Source: Desulfocapsaceae bacterium
Lineage (GTDB): Bacteria > Desulfobacterota > Desulfobulbia > Desulfobulbales > Desulfocapsaceae
Length of the DNA: 64,000 nucleotides
Direction: 5' to 3'
Assembly: GCA_031292275.1 (NCBI GenBank)
Contig: JARLHL010000110.1
Span: forward strand, 1 to 64,000
Below, in pieces: positions 37,516 to 47,135 of this stretch. Made by a program: the position numbers and the translations under genes. Position 1 is the stretch's first letter. Every line of letters starts with the position of its first letter. Under the pieces are notes generated by a model that had not been told where the DNA came from, searched no databases, and saw nothing but the letters and a program-made list of their open reading frames with translations.

Positions 37516-38430
37516 ATGACGGAACAACGGCAAACATGTACACTCTGCCCCTGGGCCTGCGGGGCTGAGCGGGATAGGGGTGAAGGCTATTGCGGGACCA
37601 CAGCCGGCCTGGAGGTGGCCTCGGTAACCCTCCATCACGGGGAGGAACCGGTGATCAGCGGCAGGGACGGAATCTGCAACATTTTCTTTTCCGGCTGCAA
37701 TCTGCGCTGCGTCTACTGCCAGAACTACCAGATCTCCAGGAATTCCCCGGGAAGAACCGGACCTGCCGCCTCCCTTTCCGAGCTTATCTGCCGGATTACC
37801 GACCTGCTCGATCAGGGAATCGAGAATATCGGTTTCGTCTCTCCCTCCCATATGGTCCCCCAGGTCAGGACCCTTCTCGAAGAGCTGCACCGACGAGGCT
37901 ATTCCCCGATCGTGGTCTACAATACCAACGCCTACGAAAGGGTGGAGACACTCCGGTCGCTGGAAGGCCTGGTCGATGTCTACCTGCCGGATTTGAAATA
38001 TATGGATCACGAACTGGCCGCCCGCTGGTCCGGGGCCGCCGACTACCCCGAGGTGGCCTGTGCCGCCATCAGGGAAATGTACCGGCAGAAGGGCAACCGG
38101 CTCCTTCTGACCGACAGCGGCAAACTCAAATCGGGGATGATCATCAGGCATCTGGTCCTGCCCGGCGCTATCGCCAACAGCATCGAGGTATTTAAATTCC
38201 TTGCCGAAGAAATTTCACCCCGCCTGGCTGTCTCACTGATGGCCCAGTATCATCCGACCGGAGAGGTTGCGGAAATGCCGCCGCTGCATCGGTGCATCAC
38301 CTCCGCGGAATACCGGGAGGTGATGCACCGGGTGGAAGACCTGGGCTTTGAAAACGGCTGGTTTCAGGAATTTGCCAGCGCCGACTGCTACAGGCCGGAT
38401 TTCACCCTCCCCTCACCCTTCAGCAGATGA
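37516..38430 (+). CDS. Radical SAM protein, PflX/COG1313 type
   Basis: About 304-aa radical SAM enzyme related to pyruvate formate-lyase activase. The N-terminal CTLCPWACGAERDRGEGYCG is a cysteine-rich extra domain, and the SAM/[4Fe-4S] motif CNLRCVYC follows in FFSGCNLRCVYCQNYQIS. Homologues are annotated as activase-like or AmmeMemoRadiSam-associated, but the glycyl-radical partner is not in this window. GGAGG precedes the ATG at 37516; the upstream part of the frame has no ribosome site. AMMECR1 and YkgJ genes occur 10 kb away. Confidence 0.85.
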   Translation: MTEQRQTCTLCPWACGAERDRGEGYCGTTAGLEVASVTLHHGEEPVISGRDGICNIFFSGCNLRCVYCQNYQISRNSPGRTGPAASLSELICRITDLLDQGIENIGFVSPSHMVPQVRTLLEELHRRGYSPIVVYNTNAYERVETLRSLEGLVDVYLPDLKYMDHELAARWSGAADYPEVACAAIREMYRQKGNRLLLTDSGKLKSGMIIRHLVLPGAIANSIEVFKFLAEEISPRLAVSLMAQYHPTGEVAEMPPLHRCITSAEYREVMHRVEDLGFENGWFQEFASADCYRPDFTLPSPFSR

Positions 38431-38442
38431 TTCACCCTGCGC

Positions 38443-39567
38443 TCAGCTTTCCCAGGCGCTCAGCACCTGCTCCGCCGGAATCTCGCGGACCGGCCGACGC
38501 TCAGCCGGCGGCTGACCATCTATCCAGGCCGGAAAAAGGACCCCTGCGATCTGATCCGCCCCCCCTGTGTCATACATGAGCCTGCGCTCACGGACCTGGG
38601 GATGGCATGCTGCCTCCAGATGCTCCAGGACGGGCTCAAGGCAGCAGTCGACCTGATCTGCAAGTTCACTCCATACAGCAAAGGTCCGGGAGGAAAACAG
38701 CTCCTGGAAATCGGCAATCAGGGCCCTCTGCGGCAGGGGCTCTTGTTGCCGAAAGATCCAGTCGGACCGGTCAACCGCCCTGCAGAAGGCCGACCAGAAT
38801 TTCGGCTCTATGGCGGCAAAGGCCATGAATCGGTCATCGGCAGTCCTGTAGATATGGTAGCAGGCGGCACCGCCGGTAAGCAGACCCTGCCCGCGCCGGA
38901 TTTGACCGGGAGCGCGTCCGGCAATGGTCATGCCAACCGACTGCCAGGCAAGCGCCGTCTCGAAGAGACTGACATCGATGTAGCCCCCCTGCCCCGATAT
39001 GCCGCGGCGCACGAGGGCCCCGAGAATGCCGATAACCGCCTGCTGGGCCCCGGCATGGTCGGCCAGAGGCGGAAAGATGATCGCCGGTTCGGCCTCGGTG
39101 CCGGTGGCCGACAGCCCTCCGGTCAAGGCCATGTAGGTTAGGTCATGGCCGCCCTTCAATCGATGGGGCCCTGTCTGGCCAAAGCCCGACAGGGCACAAT
39201 GCACCAGGCGGGGATTGCATCCGGCCAGATGCTCCCGGCCAAATCCGAGACGTTCCATCACCCCGGGCCGGAAGGATTCCAGGAGGACATCGGCCTGCCG
39301 GACCAGCCGTTCAAAAACCAGGCGATCGTCGGCAGTCTTGAGATCAAGCCGTACCACCGATTTGCCGGCATTGACCTGCTTGTAAAAGGGCGAAACGCCG
39401 TCCTGATCAGCAAAGATAAAGCCCCGCATCGGATCGCCGGCCGGGGGCTCGACCTTGACCACATAAGCGCCGAGATCGGCCAGAAGCTGGCCCGCAAAGG
39501 GACCGGGAAGATACTGACTCAGGTCGAGAACCCGGGTTCCGGCAAGAAAGTGCTGCGCAACGCTCAT
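38443..39567 (-). CDS. CaiB/BaiF family III CoA-transferase
   Basis: 374-aa CoA-transferase or racemase. Typical motifs are GTRVLDLSQYLPGPFAGQLLADLGAYVVKVEPP and KSVVRLDLKTADD, and a central DHAG...GYIDVSLFETALAW. At the position of the catalytic Asp of formyl-CoA transferase (after IDVSLF) there is Glu, as in alpha-methylacyl-CoA racemases, so transferase versus racemase activity is open. GGAGGGG is 3 bases from the ATG. It converges with the radical SAM gene. Confidence 0.85.
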   Translation of the reverse strand: MSVAQHFLAGTRVLDLSQYLPGPFAGQLLADLGAYVVKVEPPAGDPMRGFIFADQDGVSPFYKQVNAGKSVVRLDLKTADDRLVFERLVRQADVLLESFRPGVMERLGFGREHLAGCNPRLVHCALSGFGQTGPHRLKGGHDLTYMALTGGLSATGTEAEPAIIFPPLADHAGAQQAVIGILGALVRRGISGQGGYIDVSLFETALAWQSVGMTIAGRAPGQIRRGQGLLTGGAACYHIYRTADDRFMAFAAIEPKFWSAFCRAVDRSDWIFRQQEPLPQRALIADFQELFSSRTFAVWSELADQVDCCLEPVLEHLEAACHPQVRERRLMYDTGGADQIAGVLFPAWIDGQPPAERRPVREIPAEQVLSAWES

Positions 39568-39785
39568 ATCCCCTCCATAGTTTTTTTCAGAAAATTAGCC
39601 TGCAGAATGCCGCCTGTTTTTCAATCGAGCTCTCCTCATAACACCATCTTTTCCCTCTGTCCAGAGGCATTCCCCGGACACCCGCAGGCGTTCACGGGCG
39701 GTTTCTCTTGACTTTTGTCGTACAAGAACCCATTTTCTCCCGGTAGAACAACCCCATCCAGAGACAATCAACCCGGAGGAATTTC

Positions 39786-40532
39786 ATGACATCCTATGTG
39801 ATCCATCCCATGGTTATCGGCACCAAGGTCTTCGACAAGGGCATGATGACCTATCAGCATGATTACGGCACTCCCTACACCATCCCCATCTACAGCTGGT
39901 ATCTGGAGGGAGGAGATCAAAAAATTCTCATTGATACCGGAGAAATGCACCCGGTCCAATCCGCTGAGAGAGAGAAGGCCATCGGCGGCAGGATCCGGAC
40001 CCTGGAACAGGCCCTGACCCGGTTCAATCTGACCCCGGCCGATATCGATATCGTCATCCACACCCACCTTCATGCGGATCACTGTGAAAATGACTATAAG
40101 TGCACAAAGGCCCGCTTCTATATCCATGAGAAGGAGCTAGTAACCATAAAAAACCCGCACCCGCTGGATTTTCGCTATGTGGAGGATTTTATCCTTGAGA
40201 TTGAGGAAAACGGTCAGATCGAGGTCGTCAGGACGGATAGGGAGATCCTGCCAGGCATCAGCGTCATGCACACTCCCATCCATACCCCGGGCGGAATGAC
40301 GGTCGTCATCGAGACAGCAAAGGGGAGGGCTGCCATCACCGGATTCTGCGTGATCAAAGAGAATTTCTTCCCCCCGGCCCGGATTCGCGCCATGGAGATG
40401 GAAGTCATTCCCCCAGGGACGCACATCAATTCCTACGAGGCCTATGATACGATGATTGCGGTCCGGGACATGGCCGATATAATCATCCCTCTCCATGAGC
40501 CTGAATTTGCCGCCATAGACGCCATTGGCTAG
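39786..40532 (+). CDS. Metallo-beta-lactamase-fold lactonase-like hydrolase
   Basis: 248-aa protein of the N-acyl-homoserine-lactonase group. The metal motif HTHLHADHC is at residues 92-100 and a third His region at 163-168 (TPIHTPGG). The bridging Asp of most MBL enzymes, usually in TGD, is not obvious: residues 184-190 read ITGFCVI. Relatives hydrolyse lactones or thioesters; without the Asp one metal site may be altered. GGAGG precedes the ATG. It stands alone between two minus-strand genes. Confidence 0.72.
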   Translation: MTSYVIHPMVIGTKVFDKGMMTYQHDYGTPYTIPIYSWYLEGGDQKILIDTGEMHPVQSAEREKAIGGRIRTLEQALTRFNLTPADIDIVIHTHLHADHCENDYKCTKARFYIHEKELVTIKNPHPLDFRYVEDFILEIEENGQIEVVRTDREILPGISVMHTPIHTPGGMTVVIETAKGRAAITGFCVIKENFFPPARIRAMEMEVIPPGTHINSYEAYDTMIAVRDMADIIIPLHEPEFAAIDAIG

Positions 40533-40553
40533 GCCCTCAAGCCCGCCTGGCGC

Positions 40554-43500
40554 TTATTTTTTCGGCTTGTCTTCAGGGGCCTTCTCGGAGGCTGCAGCAT
40601 CGGTGTCAGAATTGGGGGTTACATCCTCTATCTGCTGCAGAAGGCGGCTGGGAAGACTGACGGTTCGCAGGAGGATGTCAAAGGGAGTCTTGACTATCTC
40701 CTTATAGGCGGAGGTGCTTATATCGGGACTATCGAGATCACCCTTGATGTTCAGGGTAATGGTCGGCTGCTTCTCATCACCCACCAGGATGTAGCCTATC
40801 AGTGGTATCTTACTGATATTCTGCTTTGTTTTTCGGATAAGATCGATATTCATGCCGATGGTATTTTCCGGAAGATGGATCGCACCGGTCCCGGTCATAT
40901 CCAGGGTATTCGACTCGATGGAAAAAGTATTCACATCAATAATCTGATTCTCATAATTGAATCCGGCATAGAGCTGATTGAAGGGAAGGCCCTGCAGACT
41001 GTACTCCGGCAAGGAAAAGGTGATGAGATCCGGAACAGTATTGACAAAAGTCAGGATATTATTGAGGACCGCCCCCTCCTTGAGGACGCTACCCTCGATC
41101 CGGATCACCCCTTTGAACTTCTCCCACAGTCCGCTGGCGTAAAAAGAGAGCTTCCCTCCGATGAATTTTGAATCCTTCAAGATCATCGCCATGAATTTTT
41201 CATTAAAATCCTGGCCGATAAGGGTAAAACCCGTGCTGCTCATCTCCATCTCGGCCTTCCCCTTGCCGTAGCGTAACTGACCGGTCAGCTGGCCATCCTC
41301 CGCATGTATCCTCAAGATATCGGCCGGGGCGTTCTGGGCCGGATTGAGATAGATCGCGCAGGCATTGGCCTGCAGATCCATATCGGGAATCTTCCGAGGG
41401 GTTTGCTCATCCTTGCTTCCGGGATGATCGGCCAAAAAAGTGCGAAGGGCACTCAGGTTGAAGCCGACATCATGGGAGATGATGCGGATCCTGTCTGTAT
41501 ACTGCAGCTGCAGGTCGTCATTGACGGTGGCAATCCAGCCATCGCCCCGGTATTGTCCTTTAAAAGTGAAGTCCCCGACAGGGATATTATCCTTGACCAG
41601 GACCTCATAGGCGGAAGTCACTGTCCCGGAAAACAGATAGGGCGGGGTATCGGCGGGCCCCCAGATGTCCACGGTTCCCCTGTTCAGCCCGTATTTCTGC
41701 ATGAAGTCGGACCGGTCGTAGAGTTTCCCGAAATCCTCGACATGAAGTTCCCAGCCCGAATCCTGTTTCCTCTTGCAGGAAAGCCCGAGATCCGGGATCA
41801 CCAGGGTGGTGGCCTTATCGTTTTTCGTCAACTCGGCCTTCAGATTATTCCCTGAGAAGTCGAAGCCGTCGTTGTCCTTACTGCCGATCTCCAGACGGTC
41901 AAAGATGAAGGAACCTTTGCCGACCGGGAGATTGAGACTTCCGTGCACCGAACCGTTGAAAACCCCCTCCACAGCCAGACCCGCCTGAGCTACAGCCAGA
42001 TTTTTATCGGCATAATGTACCTTGAAAGGGGCAATGCGCACTTTTTTGCCCTGGATCAGCCATCCTGATTCCGTGGTCGAGGCAAGATCAAGACCTTTTC
42101 CAAAGACCACGGTCACCGGAAAGCGGGCCTGATCAAGTTTCAGTCCCTCTGACTCCCAGGCCTGCAGATCGGCGACAAGGTTGAATTCCAGCTTTTCGAG
42201 GTTGAAGTCTCCCGAGAGGAGGAATCTGGTTGAGGGCAAGACCGAAATCTGGGTCGCCGGCAGGGTCCCGGAAAAAGTCTCTGCCTTGAAAGGGGCCGTG
42301 AAACCCGCCATCTTCGCCGACAAGGTTCCGAGCTTCCAGCTTGAGGCTGAGGCAGTCAACTGCTCTCCCTCCGGGGTCCACCGGTATTCAAGGCTTACCG
42401 GCCTCTCTGACGTGTCAAGTGTCAGCCTGGTATCCTCCAGAGGCAGGTTAACCTTCTCGACAGTTATTGCAATGTCGGCCTTCCGGGAGGCGATCTTCAT
42501 CTTGCCGGTCGCCTTCATCCCCAGAAAATCCTGGAAACCGATGTTGACCTCCTTGAGGGTTATAGTGTCGTCGAGAATCGAGATCTCTGAGTTCTGCACC
42601 TGATAGGTCTGCCGATCATAGTCGAATGCGCCCGCTGCGACCCTGAAAACGCCGGTGGAATGCACATCCTCCTCCGGGCGGGCCAGATTGATCTTCAGGG
42701 TCAGGTTCCCGTCCGTCAATCCCTTGGTCTGTTTGAATGGCAGATGGATCTCATAGAAATCAAGCAGGGCCAGGATCTCATCCCCAACGGGGGCCTGGGC
42801 CAGGATATATGCTGTGAGAATGGGTTCATGGGGGTTGAAGTCGATATCCAGCCAGCTCTTGCCGCCATTGAGGCCTGCATAGGTTGGACTCTGAGGATAG
42901 ATCTTCAGGATCCCGTTTTCAAAGACCACATCCGTCACCGGCGACTTGATGGACGGCAGTTTTTGCTCAAAACTGTATTCGGTCCCCTTGACGGTGGCCT
43001 TGGCATATAGGGTATCGAAGACCTTTTCAGGAGACGCAAAGAGAATGGTCCCTTTAATGGTATGAAGCTGGAAGGAACTGCCCTTGAGATAATCGGTAAT
43101 CCACGGCTGAATCTCAGGATCCAGGGCAAAGAGTTCGACGACCGGCCGGATAGTCGAGATGTTTTCCGTGCCACTCCCTTCAAAGCGCAGGGCATCCCGG
43201 TCGGCCTCGCAATGGACATGCAAGGGCAGCGACTCCGCCAGATCAAGAGAGATATCGGCATTCATCGTCAGCCGCTTCATATCCAGCTGCATCCTGCCGC
43301 TCCCCTGGCTGTGATAGGCGATACTTCTAAGGGTCTTAATATCAACGTGTAGTATATCCCCGGATAACACCAGATCGGTATCCAGCGTATAAGCGGGATT
43401 CTGTACCAAAAGAGAGCCTTCCCCCCTGCCGCGAAAGGCGAGGGCCGCCGTGGTATCGTTGACGATGATTTTCCTGATTACAATAGAATCAAACCACCGG

Positions 43501-43778
43501 CCGACCAGATCGGCATAAATCACCGCCTTCCGGATCCGGGACAGAGGCATCCTCTTCTTTGCAATGGCCTTCGCCGCGGCAAAATCGACCTCGCCGACCT
43601 CAAGATTCAGTTTTTTATCCAGGCTGAGATGAAGCTTCTGGATGGTGATCCCGCCCAGGGAGTAATGATCAAACCCGATCCCCATTCGTAAGGTTACATA
43701 GACGGCCGCGCCCAATACGGCAAAAAGGATGAGGGAGAGGGTGGCGCTGATACACAGCCTGGAAATGATCTTTTTCAT
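40554..43778 (-). CDS. Large AsmA/YhdP-like envelope protein
   Basis: 1074-aa protein anchored by one N-terminal helix (residues 7-30), with the rest repeat-like beta structure, expected to span the periplasm as a lipid-transport groove like AsmA, YhdP or TamB. The C-terminal DUF3971/AsmA-like segment contains GAVLNNILTFVNTVPDLITF and the NFSLTGTG-type MTGTGAIHLPENTI. A Lys/Pro-rich tail ends the protein. Likely role is phospholipid movement between membranes. GAGAGG precedes the ATG. Confidence 0.75.
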   Translation of the reverse strand: MKKIISRLCISATLSLILFAVLGAAVYVTLRMGIGFDHYSLGGITIQKLHLSLDKKLNLEVGEVDFAAAKAIAKKRMPLSRIRKAVIYADLVGRWFDSIVIRKIIVNDTTAALAFRGRGEGSLLVQNPAYTLDTDLVLSGDILHVDIKTLRSIAYHSQGSGRMQLDMKRLTMNADISLDLAESLPLHVHCEADRDALRFEGSGTENISTIRPVVELFALDPEIQPWITDYLKGSSFQLHTIKGTILFASPEKVFDTLYAKATVKGTEYSFEQKLPSIKSPVTDVVFENGILKIYPQSPTYAGLNGGKSWLDIDFNPHEPILTAYILAQAPVGDEILALLDFYEIHLPFKQTKGLTDGNLTLKINLARPEEDVHSTGVFRVAAGAFDYDRQTYQVQNSEISILDDTITLKEVNIGFQDFLGMKATGKMKIASRKADIAITVEKVNLPLEDTRLTLDTSERPVSLEYRWTPEGEQLTASASSWKLGTLSAKMAGFTAPFKAETFSGTLPATQISVLPSTRFLLSGDFNLEKLEFNLVADLQAWESEGLKLDQARFPVTVVFGKGLDLASTTESGWLIQGKKVRIAPFKVHYADKNLAVAQAGLAVEGVFNGSVHGSLNLPVGKGSFIFDRLEIGSKDNDGFDFSGNNLKAELTKNDKATTLVIPDLGLSCKRKQDSGWELHVEDFGKLYDRSDFMQKYGLNRGTVDIWGPADTPPYLFSGTVTSAYEVLVKDNIPVGDFTFKGQYRGDGWIATVNDDLQLQYTDRIRIISHDVGFNLSALRTFLADHPGSKDEQTPRKIPDMDLQANACAIYLNPAQNAPADILRIHAEDGQLTGQLRYGKGKAEMEMSSTGFTLIGQDFNEKFMAMILKDSKFIGGKLSFYASGLWEKFKGVIRIEGSVLKEGAVLNNILTFVNTVPDLITFSLPEYSLQGLPFNQLYAGFNYENQIIDVNTFSIESNTLDMTGTGAIHLPENTIGMNIDLIRKTKQNISKIPLIGYILVGDEKQPTITLNIKGDLDSPDISTSAYKEIVKTPFDILLRTVSLPSRLLQQIEDVTPNSDTDAAASEKAPEDKPKK

Positions 43779-44199
43779 TTACCTCTCATCTCTTGAAGGT
43801 CCATGGCAAAAGGGAATTTCAGGAAAAGCCCAGGCAGCGCAAAGGTGATCCGCATGGAGCACGGCGGGCCGAGGAACACAACTGCACTGTTCGGAGGTAG
43901 GCCGCGAGATATCTTTTTCACGATGCAACAATGCATTATTTATATTAAATTTTACGATTCCAACACGTCCTGATCAGCAGCTGGTTACCATCGGGGAAGA
44001 GCCCTCCCCGCCCAAAGGCGGGCTGATGGGAGCAGAAGACAATTTAGCGATGAAATTTGTTAAAAGCAAGGGATCCAAAGGAAAGAGTCATCTACACCAT
44101 GACTCTCTATAACAGCATCCCCAGCCCCTCATACAGGAGTACACTGCCGGATCTTCTGCCGGCCAGGATTTGCAGTCACTTCCGCGCCCGCCCCGGCGA
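43779..44199. other. Intergenic region upstream of the AsmA-like gene
   Basis: 420 bases between two minus-strand genes. CCCGCC and GGCGGG (44007-44022) form a short hairpin that may end the fabI transcript. No gene recognised; the promoter of the AsmA-like gene is expected here. Confidence 0.4.
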
Positions 44200-45012
44200 T
44201 CAGCCGACCGCCCCCCTGACGATCTCTCTGTCAAAATAATTCACAGCCATCCCCGCATCGACAACAATAGTCTGGGCCGAGATCCCGGAGGAACGCTCAG
44301 AAAGCAGGAATACAGCAAGATTGGCAGCCTCCTGGGTGGCCAGCGCCTTTTTTCTGAGGGTGGCCTTTTCGGCAAAGAGATAGCTGTCGACATAGCCAGG
44401 TATCCCTGCCGAAGCTGAGGTCTTGAGCAATCCCGGAGCCACCGCATTAAAACGGATACCGGAAAATGCAGAAAAACTCTTGGCCAAAAAGCAGATCGAC
44501 GAATCCAGGGCCGCCTTGATCGGCGCCATATAACCGTAATTTTCCGCCGCCATCCTGGTCGTCGAGATGGAGATTGTGACCACCGATCCCGCATCTGCAA
44601 TCAGGTCTTTGAAATGATTTGCAATAGCGATAAAGGAGAAGCAGGATATATTGACCGCCTGGAGGAAATCGGCCTTGCAGGTCTCGTGAAAGGGACGGAA
44701 TCCTTCGGAATAATTTGCAAAGGCAATGGAGTGCACAATCCCGTCCAGGCGCCCGCCCCGTTCCGCTTCAATCTCCTCCGCAATCTGATCCCGAACCCTG
44801 ACAATATTTGCCTCCTCCTCCACATCGCAGATAAAGGCAGGAGATTCTGGAAAAAGCCTGCGGGCAGCTTCCTGTCTCTCTCGTGAGCGGACGACATGAA
44901 TAACCTTGGCCCCTTCTTCCATCAAGGTCCGGGCAATGGCCCAGGCCACCGATTTTTTATTGGCCAGTCCAAAGACGGCAAAACGTTTTCCTTCAAGATT
45001 CAAAAAATCCAT
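44200..45012 (-). CDS. fabI: Enoyl-ACP reductase (FabI)
   Basis: 270-aa NADH-dependent enoyl-ACP reductase of type II fatty-acid synthesis. It has the FabI-style nucleotide motif [18 protein letters not shown] instead of the usual SDR GxxxGxG, and the catalytic pair Tyr159-x6-Lys166 (YGYMAPIK). The segment [14 protein letters not shown] fits FabI substrate-loop position. GGAG precedes the ATG. Divergent from the hydantoinase-like gene. Confidence 0.9.
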   Translation of the reverse strand: MDFLNLEGKRFAVFGLANKKSVAWAIARTLMEEGAKVIHVVRSRERQEAARRLFPESPAFICDVEEEANIVRVRDQIAEEIEAERGGRLDGIVHSIAFANYSEGFRPFHETCKADFLQAVNISCFSFIAIANHFKDLIADAGSVVTISISTTRMAAENYGYMAPIKAALDSSICFLAKSFSAFSGIRFNAVAPGLLKTSASAGIPGYVDSYLFAEKATLRKKALATQEAANLAVFLLSERSSGISAQTIVVDAGMAVNYFDREIVRGAVG

Positions 45013-45194
45013 AACACTCCATAGATTGAAAATAACGGATCGTCACCTGACCTGCAGGATACACCAGCGGAATAATTGACACAAGGAACAATGGTATATA
45101 GAATATGCCGCATCCCTGCCCTGAAGGGCAGCTTGCTGCATCAACGTGCAAAAACGATCGTCTTCTCTTTTAATGGCTGAACTTTATAAAGATA

Positions 45195-46874
45195 ATGCAG
45201 AAATATTTCATTGGAATCGACACGGGGGGGACCTGCACGGATGCCGTCCTGATGGAGAGCGCGACCGGAAAGGTGGTTGAAACCGCCAAGGAACCGACAA
45301 CCCATCACCGGCTTTCCATCGGCACGGCCAACGCCCTGAAAAGCCTTTTCACCAAGGCTGATATCAGCCCCGGTCAGGTCCGGGCCGTGGCCGTCTCCTC
45401 CACGCTTGCCACCAACAGCATCGTGGAAAATAAAGGTGCCCGGGTGGCCCTGCTTGTTATCGGCTATGTCAAACATTTCAGGCTGCCGGTGAAGGCCGTC
45501 GTTTTTATCAAGGGCGGACATACCATCACAGGCAAAGAAGAAGAGCCGCTGGATATCGAATACCTGGTGGATATTGTCGGAGGACTGCGGCAGGAGGTGG
45601 ATGCCTACGGGGTCTGTTCGGCGATGTCCATCGAAAATCCTACCCACGAGCTGGTGGCGGAGAAGGCTATCTCCATGATCGACCCCAAGCCGGTTTTCTG
45701 TTCACACAGGATCAGCCAGCAGGCCGGCATGCAGGAAAGGGCGGCGACGGCCGGGCTGCACGCCAAACTGATGCCCCTCATGCAGGAATATGTGACAGGG
45801 GTCCGGGAGGCCATGACCGAGCAGCGTCTCGATTGCCCCATGGTGATCGTCGGCGGCAACGGCAAAATCGTCTCCTCGACCGAGGCTGTTCAGCAGGCAG
45901 GGGTGACCGTCGCCAGCGGACCGGCATGTACCGCCTCCTTCGGCGCGCATCAGTCCGGGAGCGACAGCCTCATTATCGATATCGGGGGCACGACCACCGA
46001 CATGGCGATAATCGAGAACGGCAGGCCATCGCTTTCACCGGACGGCTGTACCATCGGAGACTGGAAGACCCATGTGGAGGCGGTGGACATGCATACCGGC
46101 GGCATCGGCGGCGATAGCCATGTCCTCATTGACGAGAAGGGAAATATGACCATCGGCCCGGCCCGGGTGGTGCCGTTGGCCATGTCCACAGGTTTTCCGG
46201 ACCTGTCGCAATGGCTGGGGCCATCTTCGGCATCCCGCTGTGTCCGGCTGGTGGCGGTCCAGCGCGGGGAGCCGAAGATGGCCCCCATCCTTGAGGCCCT
46301 TCAGGCCCACGGGCCCGCCACCCCCCGCAGACTCCGGGATGCCACCGGCCTGAGCGGAATCCCCCTGGATACCCAGCTTGAGGATCTCGCCAGAAAGCAG
46401 CTGATCGTCGAGACAGGCTTCACCCCCACCGACGCCCTCCACGTACTGGGCAGGATCGATCTGGGTGACAGGAAGGCCTCGCTTGCCGGGGCAACCATCC
46501 TGGGCGGACTCATGGGAAAGGGACCGGAAGAATTCTGCACCTTGGTTGTGGCCAAAACCGGGGAGATGATCGAAAATCTGATTATCGAATATATTTTCAC
46601 CCGCACCTGGGGCAAGACCCTGACCAATTTCATCTCCACCAGACGCAGCCATCCGATCCTGGGTGTCGACTTCTCCCTGAAGATCCCCCTGATCGGGATC
46701 GGCGCCGCCGCCAGATTTTTCCTGCCCGGTGTGGCGGCACGGCTGGCCACCACCGTGAGTTTTCCGGAGAATTATGCAGTGGGCAACGCCATCGGGGCGG
46801 CGATGATCTGCCGGCAGGAACTCCTGCCGGCGTCCCAGGATAAAAAGAACGAGGACAGAGACGATGAGGGATGA
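45195..46874 (+). CDS. Hydantoinase/oxoprolinase-like ATPase-fold protein
   Basis: 559-aa protein with the actin-like (ASKHA) signature of the HyuA family: IGIDTGGTCTDAVLME at the N terminus and IIDIGGTTTDMAIIE in the middle (near residue 260), plus GGNGK and VAVSSTLATNS. HyuA enzymes hydrolyse cyclic amides with ATP, but this form lacks a HyuB partner and is shorter than most. Its 3' end overlaps a cysteine-rich mini gene by 11 bases. It may act as an ATP-driven activase rather than a hydantoinase; function is unproven. Confidence 0.8.
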   Translation: MQKYFIGIDTGGTCTDAVLMESATGKVVETAKEPTTHHRLSIGTANALKSLFTKADISPGQVRAVAVSSTLATNSIVENKGARVALLVIGYVKHFRLPVKAVVFIKGGHTITGKEEEPLDIEYLVDIVGGLRQEVDAYGVCSAMSIENPTHELVAEKAISMIDPKPVFCSHRISQQAGMQERAATAGLHAKLMPLMQEYVTGVREAMTEQRLDCPMVIVGGNGKIVSSTEAVQQAGVTVASGPACTASFGAHQSGSDSLIIDIGGTTTDMAIIENGRPSLSPDGCTIGDWKTHVEAVDMHTGGIGGDSHVLIDEKGNMTIGPARVVPLAMSTGFPDLSQWLGPSSASRCVRLVAVQRGEPKMAPILEALQAHGPATPRRLRDATGLSGIPLDTQLEDLARKQLIVETGFTPTDALHVLGRIDLGDRKASLAGATILGGLMGKGPEEFCTLVVAKTGEMIENLIIEYIFTRTWGKTLTNFISTRRSHPILGVDFSLKIPLIGIGAAARFFLPGVAARLATTVSFPENYAVGNAIGAAMICRQELLPASQDKKNEDRDDEG

Positions 46875-47043
46875 AGAACGGCCCGGTCAGGAGGTCTGCG
46901 AGGTCTGTGAGGGATCGGGGCAGGTCTGCGAATTCAGAGGAGTCAGCAGATTCGTCCTGACCTGGGACGACTGCCCGGCCTGCGGCGGCCTGGGATTCAT
47001 CAGCAGGGATCAGGACACCTTGGATGATACAGAAACCCAATGA
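46864..47043 (+). CDS. 59-aa CxxC zinc-finger-like protein
   Basis: Starts inside the hydantoinase-like gene in another frame (ATG 46864, GAGGA 8 bases upstream). It encodes two CxxCxGxG-type motifs, CEVCEGSG and CPACGGLG, as in DnaJ-type zinc ribbons, separated by about 22 residues, and ends in an acidic tail. A metal-binding adaptor or chaperone is suggested. Codon use and overlap with its neighbour support a real gene, although it is small. Confidence 0.7.
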   Translation: MRDEERPGQEVCEVCEGSGQVCEFRGVSRFVLTWDDCPACGGLGFISRDQDTLDDTETQ

Positions 47044-47135
47044 TATTATTGTGTATTTATTAAATTGCAGCTGTTGACCGGTGCCGCTGGCTGCGAGAAA
47101 TCCCGGGCCCTCAACGCCCCCCCATGGTATGAACT

